The translations under genes were made by a program, and so were the position numbers. The notes below the pieces were generated by a model. The model searched no databases. It was not told where the DNA came from and was given only the letters and a program-made list of their open reading frames with translations. Below, in pieces: positions 26,266 through 33,974 of a stretch of DNA of 46,356 bases. Within the stretch, counting starts at the first letter, position 1. Every line of letters begins with the position of its first letter. This stretch comes from JAWXCM01 sp034408745. GTDB taxonomy: Bacteria > Acidobacteriota > Terriglobia > Bryobacterales > Bryobacteraceae. Where the stretch lies: contig JAWXCM010000255.1 of NCBI GenBank assembly GCA_034408745.1, positions 1-46,356 on the forward strand, read 5' to 3'.

Positions 26266-27333
26266 TCAATGCGATTTCGTGGCCACTTTTTCGAGAACAT
26301 CGGCTGCGCGCGCCGCGGCTCCGGGCTTCGCCATTCGACGCGCCGCTTCGGCCATGCCGCCAAGTTCGGCAGGCGACTGCATCAGCCTCCACACTTCGTC
26401 GAACAAACGCTTTCCATTCATCTCTTTGTCGTCCACCATGCGAGCCGCGCCGGCTCGAACCATGGCTTCTGCGTTGCGCCGCTGGTGGTCGTCCGCGGCA
26501 AACGGGAACGGCACCAGCACGGCGGGTTTGCCCGCGGCCGCCAGTTCCGAAACAGTGGAAGCACCGGCTCGCGACACAATCAGGTCCGCTTCGGCGAACG
26601 CCGATGGCATGTCCTGAATGAACTCGGTGAGTTGCACAAAACGCGGAGCGCTGCCCAGCGAACTCACATTGTTTCGTCCCGCCTGATGCAGAATGCTAAC
26701 CGGCACTCCCGCCTTCTCAAACAACGGCCAGCTGTCGCGTCCCGCATGGTTCAACGTTCGCGAGCCCTGACTCCCACCGGTGATCAACACAGTGAAAGGC
26801 CTGCCCGCTTCCTGCCGCGCCGGCGCCCGATCGAAAAACGCCTGCCGCACCGGCACACCGGCGAGCACCGAGCGTCCCTCCGGAAAGTAACGAGAAGTCT
26901 CTTCGAAATTGATCAGAGCGGCAGCCGTCCACCGAGCCGCTTTGCGATTGGTCAGGCCCGGAACAGCATTCGGCTCCATGGCAACCAAAGGTATGCCCCG
27001 AAGCAACGCCGCGATAACGACAGGTCCTGCCACGTAACCACCCATGCTGAAAACCGCTCCCGGCCGGTGCTTTCCCATCCACATCCAGCAACGAAGAGTG
27101 CTGGCGGGCAGCAGCCACATCGTGCGTAAAATCTGTGCCAGGCCGACCCGGTTCAGCCCGCCTATATCGATAAACTCAATCGCGAAACCAGCCGCCGGAA
27201 CCAACCGCGCTTCATATCCAGTTCGTGTACCGAAGAAGACGGGCGTGTGCCCACGGCGTTTCAACTCACCGGCAACGGCGAGGGCGGGAATCACGTGCCC
27301 GCCTGTGCCGCCACCCGCCATCACGAATTGCAT
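26266..27333 (-). CDS. murG: Undecaprenyldiphospho-muramoylpentapeptide GlcNAc transferase
   Basis: MurG moves GlcNAc from UDP-GlcNAc to lipid I, giving lipid II on the inner face of the membrane. The 355-residue GT28 protein shows the N-terminal loop MAGGGTGGHVIPALA, FSMGGYVAGPVV, LITGGSQGS at the start of the second domain, and the nucleotide-sugar motif SRAGASTVSELAAAGKPAVLVPFPFAADDHQ. Its first 13 bases overlap the end of ftsW, so it is probably coupled to it. The membrane flippase/synthase partners FtsW and MraY sit just upstream. Confidence 0.97.
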   Translation of the reverse strand: MQFVMAGGGTGGHVIPALAVAGELKRRGHTPVFFGTRTGYEARLVPAAGFAIEFIDIGGLNRVGLAQILRTMWLLPASTLRCWMWMGKHRPGAVFSMGGYVAGPVVIAALLRGIPLVAMEPNAVPGLTNRKAARWTAAALINFEETSRYFPEGRSVLAGVPVRQAFFDRAPARQEAGRPFTVLITGGSQGSRTLNHAGRDSWPLFEKAGVPVSILHQAGRNNVSSLGSAPRFVQLTEFIQDMPSAFAEADLIVSRAGASTVSELAAAGKPAVLVPFPFAADDHQRRNAEAMVRAGAARMVDDKEMNGKRLFDEVWRLMQSPAELGGMAEAARRMAKPGAAARAADVLEKVATKSH

Positions 27334-28472
27334 CGAGAGTTCTCACTAACGCTCAGCAGCATGCCAAGCAGGATGAGAGTGCTCATCAGCGAACTCCCGC
27401 CATAACTAATCATCGGAAGTGGAATGCCCTTGGTCGGCCCCATATCCAGCACCACACTCATGTTCATCAGCGCCTGGATCACGATGCAGACCGTAACGCC
27501 CAGAGCGAGATAACGTCCGAAATCATCCGGCGCAATAAAGAACAGACGAAGCCCTCGCCAGAGCAAAACGAAGAACGCCCCCAGCACACCCGTGCAGCCC
27601 CACATTCCAAGCTCTTCACCGACCACCGCATAGATGAAGTCAGTGTGCGCTTCCGGGAGGTACAGCAGTTTTTGCCGGCCCTGCGCCAGGCCCACTCCGA
27701 GCACGCCTCCCGCACCAACCGCAATGCGCGACTGCCGCGCCTGATAGCCCGGATCGCGCGTCGCCAGCGAGCTGCGGATGTACTCGCGCAGCCAGCCGTC
27801 CGGACTGATCTTGTCGACGAGCCGAAACTCAGGATCGAACTTGCCCGCCACACGCGCCAGTCGGTACGGCTTCGCGGCAATCGCCACAAAGAGCAGCAGC
27901 AGCCCGAGAGCGGCGGCACCAAACAACAGCTTCTTCTCCAGACCGGCAATGAAGAACAACACAAACACCGTGCAGATCAGCACCAGTGCGGTGCCAAGGT
28001 CGGCGACAATCACCGCGGCCCCGAGCGCGCCCGACGCCAGCAGTGCCGGAGCCAGCGTCTTGTGATGATTAATCGCCCGAAGGCGCAGGGCGATAAACCA
28101 GGCCAGGAACACAATCAGCGCTGGTTTGGCGAACTCCGATGGCTGCAACCGTCCCAGCGCACCAAGCGATAACCAGCGATGCCGCATCGGGTCGGCGAAC
28201 CACGCGATCACAATCATCGACGTAATAATGCCGAGCGGAGCAAACGCAAACACCGGCTTGTTTAGTCGACGGTAGTCAGTGTGCTTGAACCACATCAGCA
28301 TAATGAAAGAAAGCACAGCCCAGATGGCCTGCCGGCTCACGAAGTAATACGACGACTTGAACTTCAGCTCGGCCATCACGGACGACGCGCTGGTTACCAC
28401 GGCGAGGCCGAACACAACCATCGCCACCGTGGTGAACAGCAGAATCCAGTCCGTTCTTTCCTGTTGGGCCAT
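27321..28472 (-). CDS. ftsW: Septal peptidoglycan polymerase FtsW
   Basis: FtsW is the SEDS-family glycosyltransferase that polymerises lipid II at the septum together with FtsI. The 383-residue protein has about ten transmembrane helices. Typical SEDS stretches are RHRWLSLGALGRLQPSEFAKPALIVF, QSRIAVGAGGVLGVGLAQGRQKLLYLPEAHTDFIYAVVGEELG and the final GIPLPMISYGGSS. The large loop before QSRIAVG carries the catalytic Asp region of the family. It starts one base after the murD stop and overlaps murG by 13 bases. Confidence 0.96.
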   Translation of the reverse strand: MAQQERTDWILLFTTVAMVVFGLAVVTSASSVMAELKFKSSYYFVSRQAIWAVLSFIMLMWFKHTDYRRLNKPVFAFAPLGIITSMIVIAWFADPMRHRWLSLGALGRLQPSEFAKPALIVFLAWFIALRLRAINHHKTLAPALLASGALGAAVIVADLGTALVLICTVFVLFFIAGLEKKLLFGAAALGLLLLFVAIAAKPYRLARVAGKFDPEFRLVDKISPDGWLREYIRSSLATRDPGYQARQSRIAVGAGGVLGVGLAQGRQKLLYLPEAHTDFIYAVVGEELGMWGCTGVLGAFFVLLWRGLRLFFIAPDDFGRYLALGVTVCIVIQALMNMSVVLDMGPTKGIPLPMISYGGSSLMSTLILLGMLLSVSENSRCNS

Positions 28473-28473
28473 A

Positions 28474-29763
28474 CTACAAATTCCTCACCAGTTGTTTGAA
28501 GACCCGCCCGCGATGCTCGTAGCTCTGGAACTGATCGAAGCTGGCACATGCCGGTGCCAGCAGCACCGTGTCACCAGCCGTCGCGTACGCCGACGCATGG
28601 CTGACCGCGTTCTCTATGGTCTCGACAGGAAGCAGCGGCAGCCCGCGTAGTTGCGCAGCAATCTTCGGAGCAGCCGCTCCAATCAGCAGAATGCACTTCG
28701 CCTTGTCCGCGAGCTTGTCACGCAGCGTTGTGTAATCGCTGCCCTTGTCCTTTCCGCCGAGTATGATCCACAGGTCGCCGGCGAATGCATCGATTGCTTT
28801 CTCCGTCGCGTCGACATTCGTTGCTTTCGAATCGTTGTAGAACCGCACGCCGTTGCGCTCCAGCACGAACTCAATGCGATGTTCCACTCCGGGGAACGAA
28901 CGGACGCCGCGTACAATTCCTTCGAGACTCGCCCCCGCCAGCCGTGCCGCGACTGCGGCCGCCATCGCGTTCTCCACGTTGTGCGCGCCCATCAGCGGGA
29001 TACCGGACACAGGCATCAGCGGATCGCCATTCAACACCAGTGCACCGTCCTCCACCCACATCCCTGGCTCCACTTGCCGCAGACGGCTGAACCAGTGAAC
29101 CTCGGCCGGCGTGCGCTTCGCCCATGACGTGGTGGTCTCATCGTCGGCGTTCAACACCGCGAACGAACCCGGACGTTGCGTGTCGAACAAACGCGCTTTC
29201 GCATTCGCGTAGTTCTCCAAGGAGCCATGACGGTCCAGATGATCCGGCGTCAGATTCAGTCCCGCGGCGATGTTGGCGTGAAATTCGTCAATCGTCTCAA
29301 GCTGAAAGCTGGAGAGTTCCAGCACGTTCCATTGACCGTCACGCGAACTGTCGATCATCGCGGTCGGCGCAGTGCCTATGTTGCCGCCCACCTGACACGC
29401 GACCCCGGCTTCGTGCAGAATATGACCCGTCATCGCAGTGGTTGTGGTCTTGCCGTTGGAGCCAGTGATGCCGATCACAGGCCCCTTCAGCCAGTAGCTC
29501 GCCAACTCCACTTCGCCGATAACGGGGATGCTGCGCTCACGGGCCGCGAGAACTTCCGGAATGTCGGTTGGCACACCGGGGCTGAGCACGATGAGATCGA
29601 CCGCGGTGAACGTCTCCACGCTCTGCGGCAGCACGCCTTCACCAGGCTTCGAATCCGTTAAACGCACCTCAGCCCCGCGCTTTCGCAGGAGTTCCGCGGC
29701 ACCGGTGCCCGACTTGCCCATGCCGGCGACGAGAACTATTTTGCCCGCAACTTCGTACTTCAT
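28474..29763 (-). CDS. murD: UDP-MurNAc-L-alanine--D-glutamate ligase
   Basis: MurD attaches D-glutamate to UDP-MurNAc-L-Ala. The 429-residue protein has the Rossmann-like start VLVAGMGKSGTGAAELL, LSPGVPTD, the ATP loop GITGSNGKTTTTAM, LELSSFQLE, LTPDHLDRHGS, RIEFVLERNGVRFYNDSKATN and ILGGKDKGSDY, a clear MurD series. The ATG overlaps the mraY stop in ATGA, and ftsW begins one base after its stop. Confidence 0.97.
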   Translation of the reverse strand: MKYEVAGKIVLVAGMGKSGTGAAELLRKRGAEVRLTDSKPGEGVLPQSVETFTAVDLIVLSPGVPTDIPEVLAARERSIPVIGEVELASYWLKGPVIGITGSNGKTTTTAMTGHILHEAGVACQVGGNIGTAPTAMIDSSRDGQWNVLELSSFQLETIDEFHANIAAGLNLTPDHLDRHGSLENYANAKARLFDTQRPGSFAVLNADDETTTSWAKRTPAEVHWFSRLRQVEPGMWVEDGALVLNGDPLMPVSGIPLMGAHNVENAMAAAVAARLAGASLEGIVRGVRSFPGVEHRIEFVLERNGVRFYNDSKATNVDATEKAIDAFAGDLWIILGGKDKGSDYTTLRDKLADKAKCILLIGAAAPKIAAQLRGLPLLPVETIENAVSHASAYATAGDTVLLAPACASFDQFQSYEHRGRVFKQLVRNL

Positions 29764-30914
29764 CGCAGTTTCAGTGTGGTCAGCGCGAACAGCGCCAATA
29801 CAAGACCAGCGATCCAGAATCGCGTGATCACTTTCGATTCCTGCCAGCCAAGCGCTTCAAAGTGATGGTGCAGCGGAGCCATCTTGAAAATGCGCTTGCC
29901 GCGAAGCTTGTAGCTGCCCACCTGCAGAATTACCGACAGCGCTTCCAGCACATAGACACCGCCGATGAACAACAGCAGAATTTCCTGCTTGATCAGCACC
30001 GCTACCACGCCCAGCGCGCCGCCCAAAGCCAACGCACCAACGTCGCCCATGAACACTTCCGCGGGGTGCGCGTTGTACCAAAGGAACCCAATCGACGCGC
30101 CGGTCATGGCACCGCAAAAAATCGTGAGATCCGCCGCACCGGAGAGCCGGCCAACCTCAAGGTACTCAGCGAACGCACGGTGGCTGCTGACATACGACAG
30201 TACGGTCATCGCACCGGCGGCGATGATCATCAGACCAATGGCAAGCCCGTCGAGGCCATCCGTCAGGTTTACCGCGTTCGACGAACCCGCAATCACAAGC
30301 ACCATGAAAGCGAAGAAAAACACAAACGCAAGCGGGTACGTCCACGGACTCCCCAGCAGACTCGTGATGAGCAGATCCGGACGAAACGTCTTGACGAACG
30401 GCACGTTCATCGCCGTGTCATAAGAGCCCGACGCGTGCAGCCGCAGCAGCATCATGCCGATGGCGAGACAGAAGCCCACCTGCGCACCGAATTTCTGTCG
30501 CGAAGTCAGTCCCAGATTCTGCTTCTTCGCAATCTTGGTGTAGTCGTCCCAGAAGCCCACGGCCCCGAACGACAGCAACGCAAACAGCGCGATCCACACA
30601 TAGGGGTTGCGCAGATCTGCCCACAACAGCGTGGGCACCATAATCGACACCACAATCAGCAGGCCACCCATGGTCGGCGTGCCTGCCTTTTTCTGGTGCG
30701 ACTTCGGACCTTCTTCGCGAATGTACTGGCCGAAGCTGAATTCGCGCAGCTTGCGAATCATCCACGGCCCAATCAGGATGCTGAGGAAGAGCGCGCTCAG
30801 GCTGGCGAGTGCTGTGCGGAACGTGACGTACTGGAACACACGAAGCGGGCTGAGAAACGGATACTGTTTCGCATACACGACGTAGAGGACCTGGTAGAGA
30901 AGCCAGTAGAGCAT
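29760..30914 (-). CDS. mraY: Phospho-N-acetylmuramoyl-pentapeptide transferase
   Basis: MraY transfers phospho-MurNAc-pentapeptide to undecaprenyl phosphate, making lipid I. The 384-residue integral membrane protein shows about ten hydrophobic segments and the family residues: GGLLIVVSIMVPTLLWADL, FWDDYTKI with the catalytic aspartate pair, NAVNLTDGLDGLAIG, FMGDVGALALGGALG and APLHHHFE. The N-terminal RFREEGPKSHQKKAGTPTMGG-like region is present (EEGPKSHQKKAGTPTMGG). It follows murF by 12 bases and its stop overlaps the murD start. Confidence 0.97.
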   Translation of the reverse strand: MLYWLLYQVLYVVYAKQYPFLSPLRVFQYVTFRTALASLSALFLSILIGPWMIRKLREFSFGQYIREEGPKSHQKKAGTPTMGGLLIVVSIMVPTLLWADLRNPYVWIALFALLSFGAVGFWDDYTKIAKKQNLGLTSRQKFGAQVGFCLAIGMMLLRLHASGSYDTAMNVPFVKTFRPDLLITSLLGSPWTYPLAFVFFFAFMVLVIAGSSNAVNLTDGLDGLAIGLMIIAAGAMTVLSYVSSHRAFAEYLEVGRLSGAADLTIFCGAMTGASIGFLWYNAHPAEVFMGDVGALALGGALGVVAVLIKQEILLLFIGGVYVLEALSVILQVGSYKLRGKRIFKMAPLHHHFEALGWQESKVITRFWIAGLVLALFALTTLKLR

Positions 30915-30926
30915 AATGCGACCTCC

Positions 30927-32270
30927 TCAGACGAGGAACTTCTCCAGGGCTTTTTCAACATGGGTTCCGCGCGAACCTTTGAACAAGATGGTATCGCCGG
31001 GAAGGGCGAAGGTTCGCAGCCACTCACCTGCTTCGCAGGGTTCGGGGAAAAAGTACGCGGCGTCCTTCTGCAGGCCGGCTTCTATTGCCCCCTTGACGAG
31101 GGCCTCCGCCACGCCGCGTATCCCTACAAGCACAGAAATCCCGCATCGCGCGACAAAAAAACCTGCTTCGCGATGCAGGGACTCAGACCAGTGTCCGAGC
31201 TCGAGCATCTCCCCCAGCACTGCGATATGTCGCTGCGCCGGAAAATCGCGGAGCACTTCGACCATTGTCCGAAGTGCATCCGGATTGGAGTTATAGCAAT
31301 CGTCGATGATACGAATTCCGTTGTGGGTTCGAAGCTCACCGCGCATCTTACCTGGGCGCAGGGACCGCACTACTGCCGGAAGTCGATCTTCATCAATACC
31401 CAGTACTCTGGCTACAGCAATACCAGCCAGAATGTTCAGAACCGCGTGCCTGCCGATCAGATCGCTCTCAAACAGAGCGCTTCCAGCGTGAAAACGGACA
31501 CCGTTCTCGTTCAGTTCCACATTCCCGGCGCGGACTTCAGCTTCGGGGGAGAACCCATAGTATACCGTTTCCGCGCGAGGGATGGAACCGAATGCGCGAA
31601 CTCGCGGATCCTCATAATTCAGAACCGCGACGCCACCTTGCGGCAACGCTTCCACCAGTTCCCGCTTGGCCAGCGCGATCCCTTCGATGCCGTCTTCGAA
31701 GTTCTCAATGTGTGCATGACCCACGTTGGTGACCACCGCAATATCGGGCCGCGCAATCTCAGCCAGCTGTCGAATTTCGCCGGCGTGGTTCATTCCCAGT
31801 TCCAGCACCGCCACGCGTGCTTCGTCCGGGATACCGAGGACTGACAGCGGCAGTCCAATGTGATTATTGAAATTGCCGCGCGTGCGTCCAACGGGTCCAT
31901 CGAGCTCCAGCATGGAAGCGATGATGTCCTTAGTGCTGGTCTTACCGGCGCTGCCCGTGACGCCAACCACGCGTCCATCCCACTGCCGCCGCGCTACAGC
32001 CGCCAGTGCCTGCAGTGCGCGCAGTGTCTCGTCGACTCGGATCAGACGGGGATCTTCCCCGAGATCTCGCGACACAACCGCTGCAGCCGCACCCTTCGCC
32101 AGCACTTCTTCCACAAACGTGTGGCCATCGTGCGTGTCGCCGACGATGGCGATGAAGAGGTCGCCAGGCTTCACCGTCCGCGAATCAATGCTGTACCTCG
32201 ACACCTCTCCCGTAAGTCCGGAAGCCGAGGCTCCCATCGCCTGCGCAACGAACTGGAGCGAGAGTTTCAA
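30927..32270 (-). CDS. murF: UDP-MurNAc-tripeptide--D-Ala-D-Ala ligase
   Basis: MurF adds D-Ala-D-Ala to the tripeptide, completing the pentapeptide. The 447-residue protein shows SIDSRTVKPGDLFIAI, the ATP loop GVTGSAGKTSTKDI, NFNNHIGLPLSVLG, LELGMNHAGEI, TNVGHAHIENF, and the C-terminal IIDDCYNSNPDAL and VLGEMLELG, all MurF-type. It starts with TTG, whose TTGA overlaps the murE stop, so initiation is probably by reinitiation after murE. The D-Ala-D-Ala ligase gene that supplies its substrate is not in this window. Confidence 0.97.
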   Translation of the reverse strand: MKLSLQFVAQAMGASASGLTGEVSRYSIDSRTVKPGDLFIAIVGDTHDGHTFVEEVLAKGAAAAVVSRDLGEDPRLIRVDETLRALQALAAVARRQWDGRVVGVTGSAGKTSTKDIIASMLELDGPVGRTRGNFNNHIGLPLSVLGIPDEARVAVLELGMNHAGEIRQLAEIARPDIAVVTNVGHAHIENFEDGIEGIALAKRELVEALPQGGVAVLNYEDPRVRAFGSIPRAETVYYGFSPEAEVRAGNVELNENGVRFHAGSALFESDLIGRHAVLNILAGIAVARVLGIDEDRLPAVVRSLRPGKMRGELRTHNGIRIIDDCYNSNPDALRTMVEVLRDFPAQRHIAVLGEMLELGHWSESLHREAGFFVARCGISVLVGIRGVAEALVKGAIEAGLQKDAAYFFPEPCEAGEWLRTFALPGDTILFKGSRGTHVEKALEKFLV

Positions 32271-33769
32271 GCAGCCTTTCCGTAGCCGAGACGGCGAAGC
32301 ACAGCAACGGCGGTCTCGCGGTCGTCAAAGTGGATGGTGCGGTCTTTCAGCACCTGGTAGTTCTCGTGGCCTTTGCCCGCCAGGATCACCACGTCGCCGG
32401 CACGAGCCTCGCGCAGCGCGGCGTCGATGGCCGCGGCGCGGTCAGGCTCAACAATGTGCGGCGTGTCGAAGCGCCGCAGCCCAACCATCGCGTCGTTGAT
32501 GATATCGAGCGGGTTCTCAGAGCGCGGGTTGTCAGACGTCAGAACCACAAAGTCACTTGCCTCGGCAGCGGCAGCGCCCATCATCGGACGCTTGGCGCGA
32601 TCACGGTCGCCGCCACAGCCGAACAACGTAATCACCCGGCCTTTCGAAGTGAGGGCTCGGGCCGTTGCAATGGTGTTGCGAAGCGCGTCATCCGTGTGTG
32701 CGTAATCGACGGCCACCAGAAAAGGCTGGCCTTCGTCAACGCGCTCAAATCGGCCCGGAACTGCTTGCAGAGCGCGGATCCCTTCGGCCGCTATCTCCGG
32801 CGAGAGCCCATCGGAGATGGCCCCGCACCACGCCGCCAGGATGTTGTAGACATTGATCCTGCCGGCAAGAGTCGATTCCACCGGATAACTGTGGCTGTCG
32901 TACTGAATTTCAAAACGCAGCCCCTGAAATCCGGAACCGATTCGAACCGCACGCGCCGCTGCGCCTGCTTCCAGACCATATGAGAGAACCTCCGTACCAG
33001 GTTTTGTTCGTATCGAACGGCCCCACTCGCCGTCATGGTTGATGACAGCGAATCGCGGCCCGGCAGCGCCTTCCATCAGGAACAGACGTTGCTTGGCTGC
33101 GAAGTACTCCTCCATCGTGCGGTGGAAGTCGAGGTGATCCCTCGTCAGATTCGTGAACACCGCCGTGTGGAACTCCATGGCATGGACACGTCCGAGCGCC
33201 AGCGCGTGGGAGGAAACCTCCATCGTCGCGTGCGTCCCACCGTGTTCGCGCAACTCGGCAAAGAGCGCGAACAGGTCGGTGGACTCGGGCGTGGTGTTGA
33301 CCGCGGGCAACGTGCGGCCCGCGAGGCGGTACTCGATGGTACCGACCAGCGCGGTGGTCTTGCCCGCCTGCCGGAATATGGAATCCAGCAGGTACCCGGT
33401 GGTTGTCTTTCCGTTGGTACCTGTGATGCCGAAGAGGTGAATGTGTCGATCCGGATGATTATAGAAGCGTCCGGACACTGTAGCAAGCGTCTGCCGTGCC
33501 TGCGTTGCAGTGAGCCACAGACCGGGGAAACCGTCCGGTGCGGCCGATTCACTGATCACAGCCAGTGCGCCCTTCTCCACAGCGGATTCGGCGAACTGCC
33601 GTCCATCGGTACGGGCGCCCGGAAACGCAAAAAAGACGAACCCTGGGCCGGCCTTCCTCGAGTCGTACGCAATGCCGCGGACCTCTTCGAGTGCGGCTCC
33701 AGCAGGAACAGACGACGTTACGCCCGAGCCTTCGAGAAGCTGGCCCAGAGTCATAGCGAGTTGCCCCAT
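32267..33769 (-). CDS. murE: UDP-MurNAc-L-Ala-D-Glu--2,6-diaminopimelate ligase
   Basis: MurE adds the third residue of the peptide stem. The 500-residue protein has GIAYDSRKAGPGFVFFAFPG, the ATP loop GITGTNGKTTTGYL, VNTTPESTDL, MEVSSHAL and VAVDYAHTDDAL. The C-terminal DNPR in TSDNPRSENP is the known specificity motif for meso-diaminopimelate, so the wall is of the meso-DAP type. The start at 33769 (MGQLAM) and an in-frame ATG at 33754 (MTLGQLLEG) are both possible; neither has a strong ribosome site. It lies downstream of the only large gap in the cluster, which carries a duplicated 65-bp element and may hold a promoter for murE onward. Confidence 0.97.
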   Translation of the reverse strand: MGQLAMTLGQLLEGSGVTSSVPAGAALEEVRGIAYDSRKAGPGFVFFAFPGARTDGRQFAESAVEKGALAVISESAAPDGFPGLWLTATQARQTLATVSGRFYNHPDRHIHLFGITGTNGKTTTGYLLDSIFRQAGKTTALVGTIEYRLAGRTLPAVNTTPESTDLFALFAELREHGGTHATMEVSSHALALGRVHAMEFHTAVFTNLTRDHLDFHRTMEEYFAAKQRLFLMEGAAGPRFAVINHDGEWGRSIRTKPGTEVLSYGLEAGAAARAVRIGSGFQGLRFEIQYDSHSYPVESTLAGRINVYNILAAWCGAISDGLSPEIAAEGIRALQAVPGRFERVDEGQPFLVAVDYAHTDDALRNTIATARALTSKGRVITLFGCGGDRDRAKRPMMGAAAAEASDFVVLTSDNPRSENPLDIINDAMVGLRRFDTPHIVEPDRAAAIDAALREARAGDVVILAGKGHENYQVLKDRTIHFDDRETAVAVLRRLGYGKAA

Positions 33770-33799
33770 GCTGCCGGATGCACTTTGCAGAATCCACGG

Positions 33800-33864
33800 C
33801 CTGTGGAAAAAATGTTTAAAACATCACAACGGCGTTTTGTTTCAACGGCATGCGCGGTGGAAAT
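33800..33864 (-). repeat. 65-bp imperfect direct repeat, copy A, upstream of murE
   Basis: Matches copy B (33902-33966) at 47 of 65 positions by hand alignment, with no gaps. It contains a perfect dyad ATGTTT-A-AAACAT (33812-33824) and a second TGTTTcAA 25 bases on (33838). Read towards murE it presents TTGAAA, an 18-base spacer and TTTTAA, a promoter-like arrangement ending about 50 bases before the murE start. Confidence 0.8.
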
Positions 33865-33876
33865 AAGAAATGGGCA

Positions 33877-33898
33877 GGCGGCGAGTGGAATAGCCGCC
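33877..33898. promoter_or_regulatory. Small GC hairpin between the two repeat copies
   Basis: ggcggc (33877-33882) pairs with gccgcc (33893-33898) around a 10-base loop. It sits in the spacer that separates the two 65-bp repeat copies and could act in the RNA leader of murE, or it may be incidental in GC-rich DNA. Confidence 0.3.
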
Positions 33899-33901
33899 CA
33901 C

Positions 33902-33966
33902 CCTGAGGAAAACTTGTTTAAAACAGGACGAAGCTGAACTGTTTGAATGACATGCGTTGTGGGAAT
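33902..33966 (-). repeat. 65-bp imperfect direct repeat, copy B, between ftsI and murE
   Basis: The second copy, exactly 102 bases from copy A. It keeps the TGTTT-A-AAACA dyad (33915-33925), TGTTTgAA 25 bases on (33940) and CATGCG..GTGG at its end. Towards murE it reads TTCAAA, an 18-base spacer, TTTTAA. Its right end lies eight bases before the ftsI stop. Confidence 0.8.
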
Positions 33967-33974
33967 CGGCGGCA

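Noticed and set aside
26236..26269. Perfect TTGACA before murC as an internal promoter
   Set aside because: The nearest -10-like boxes lie 19 or 22 bases away, outside normal spacing, and the hexamer overlaps the murG stop.
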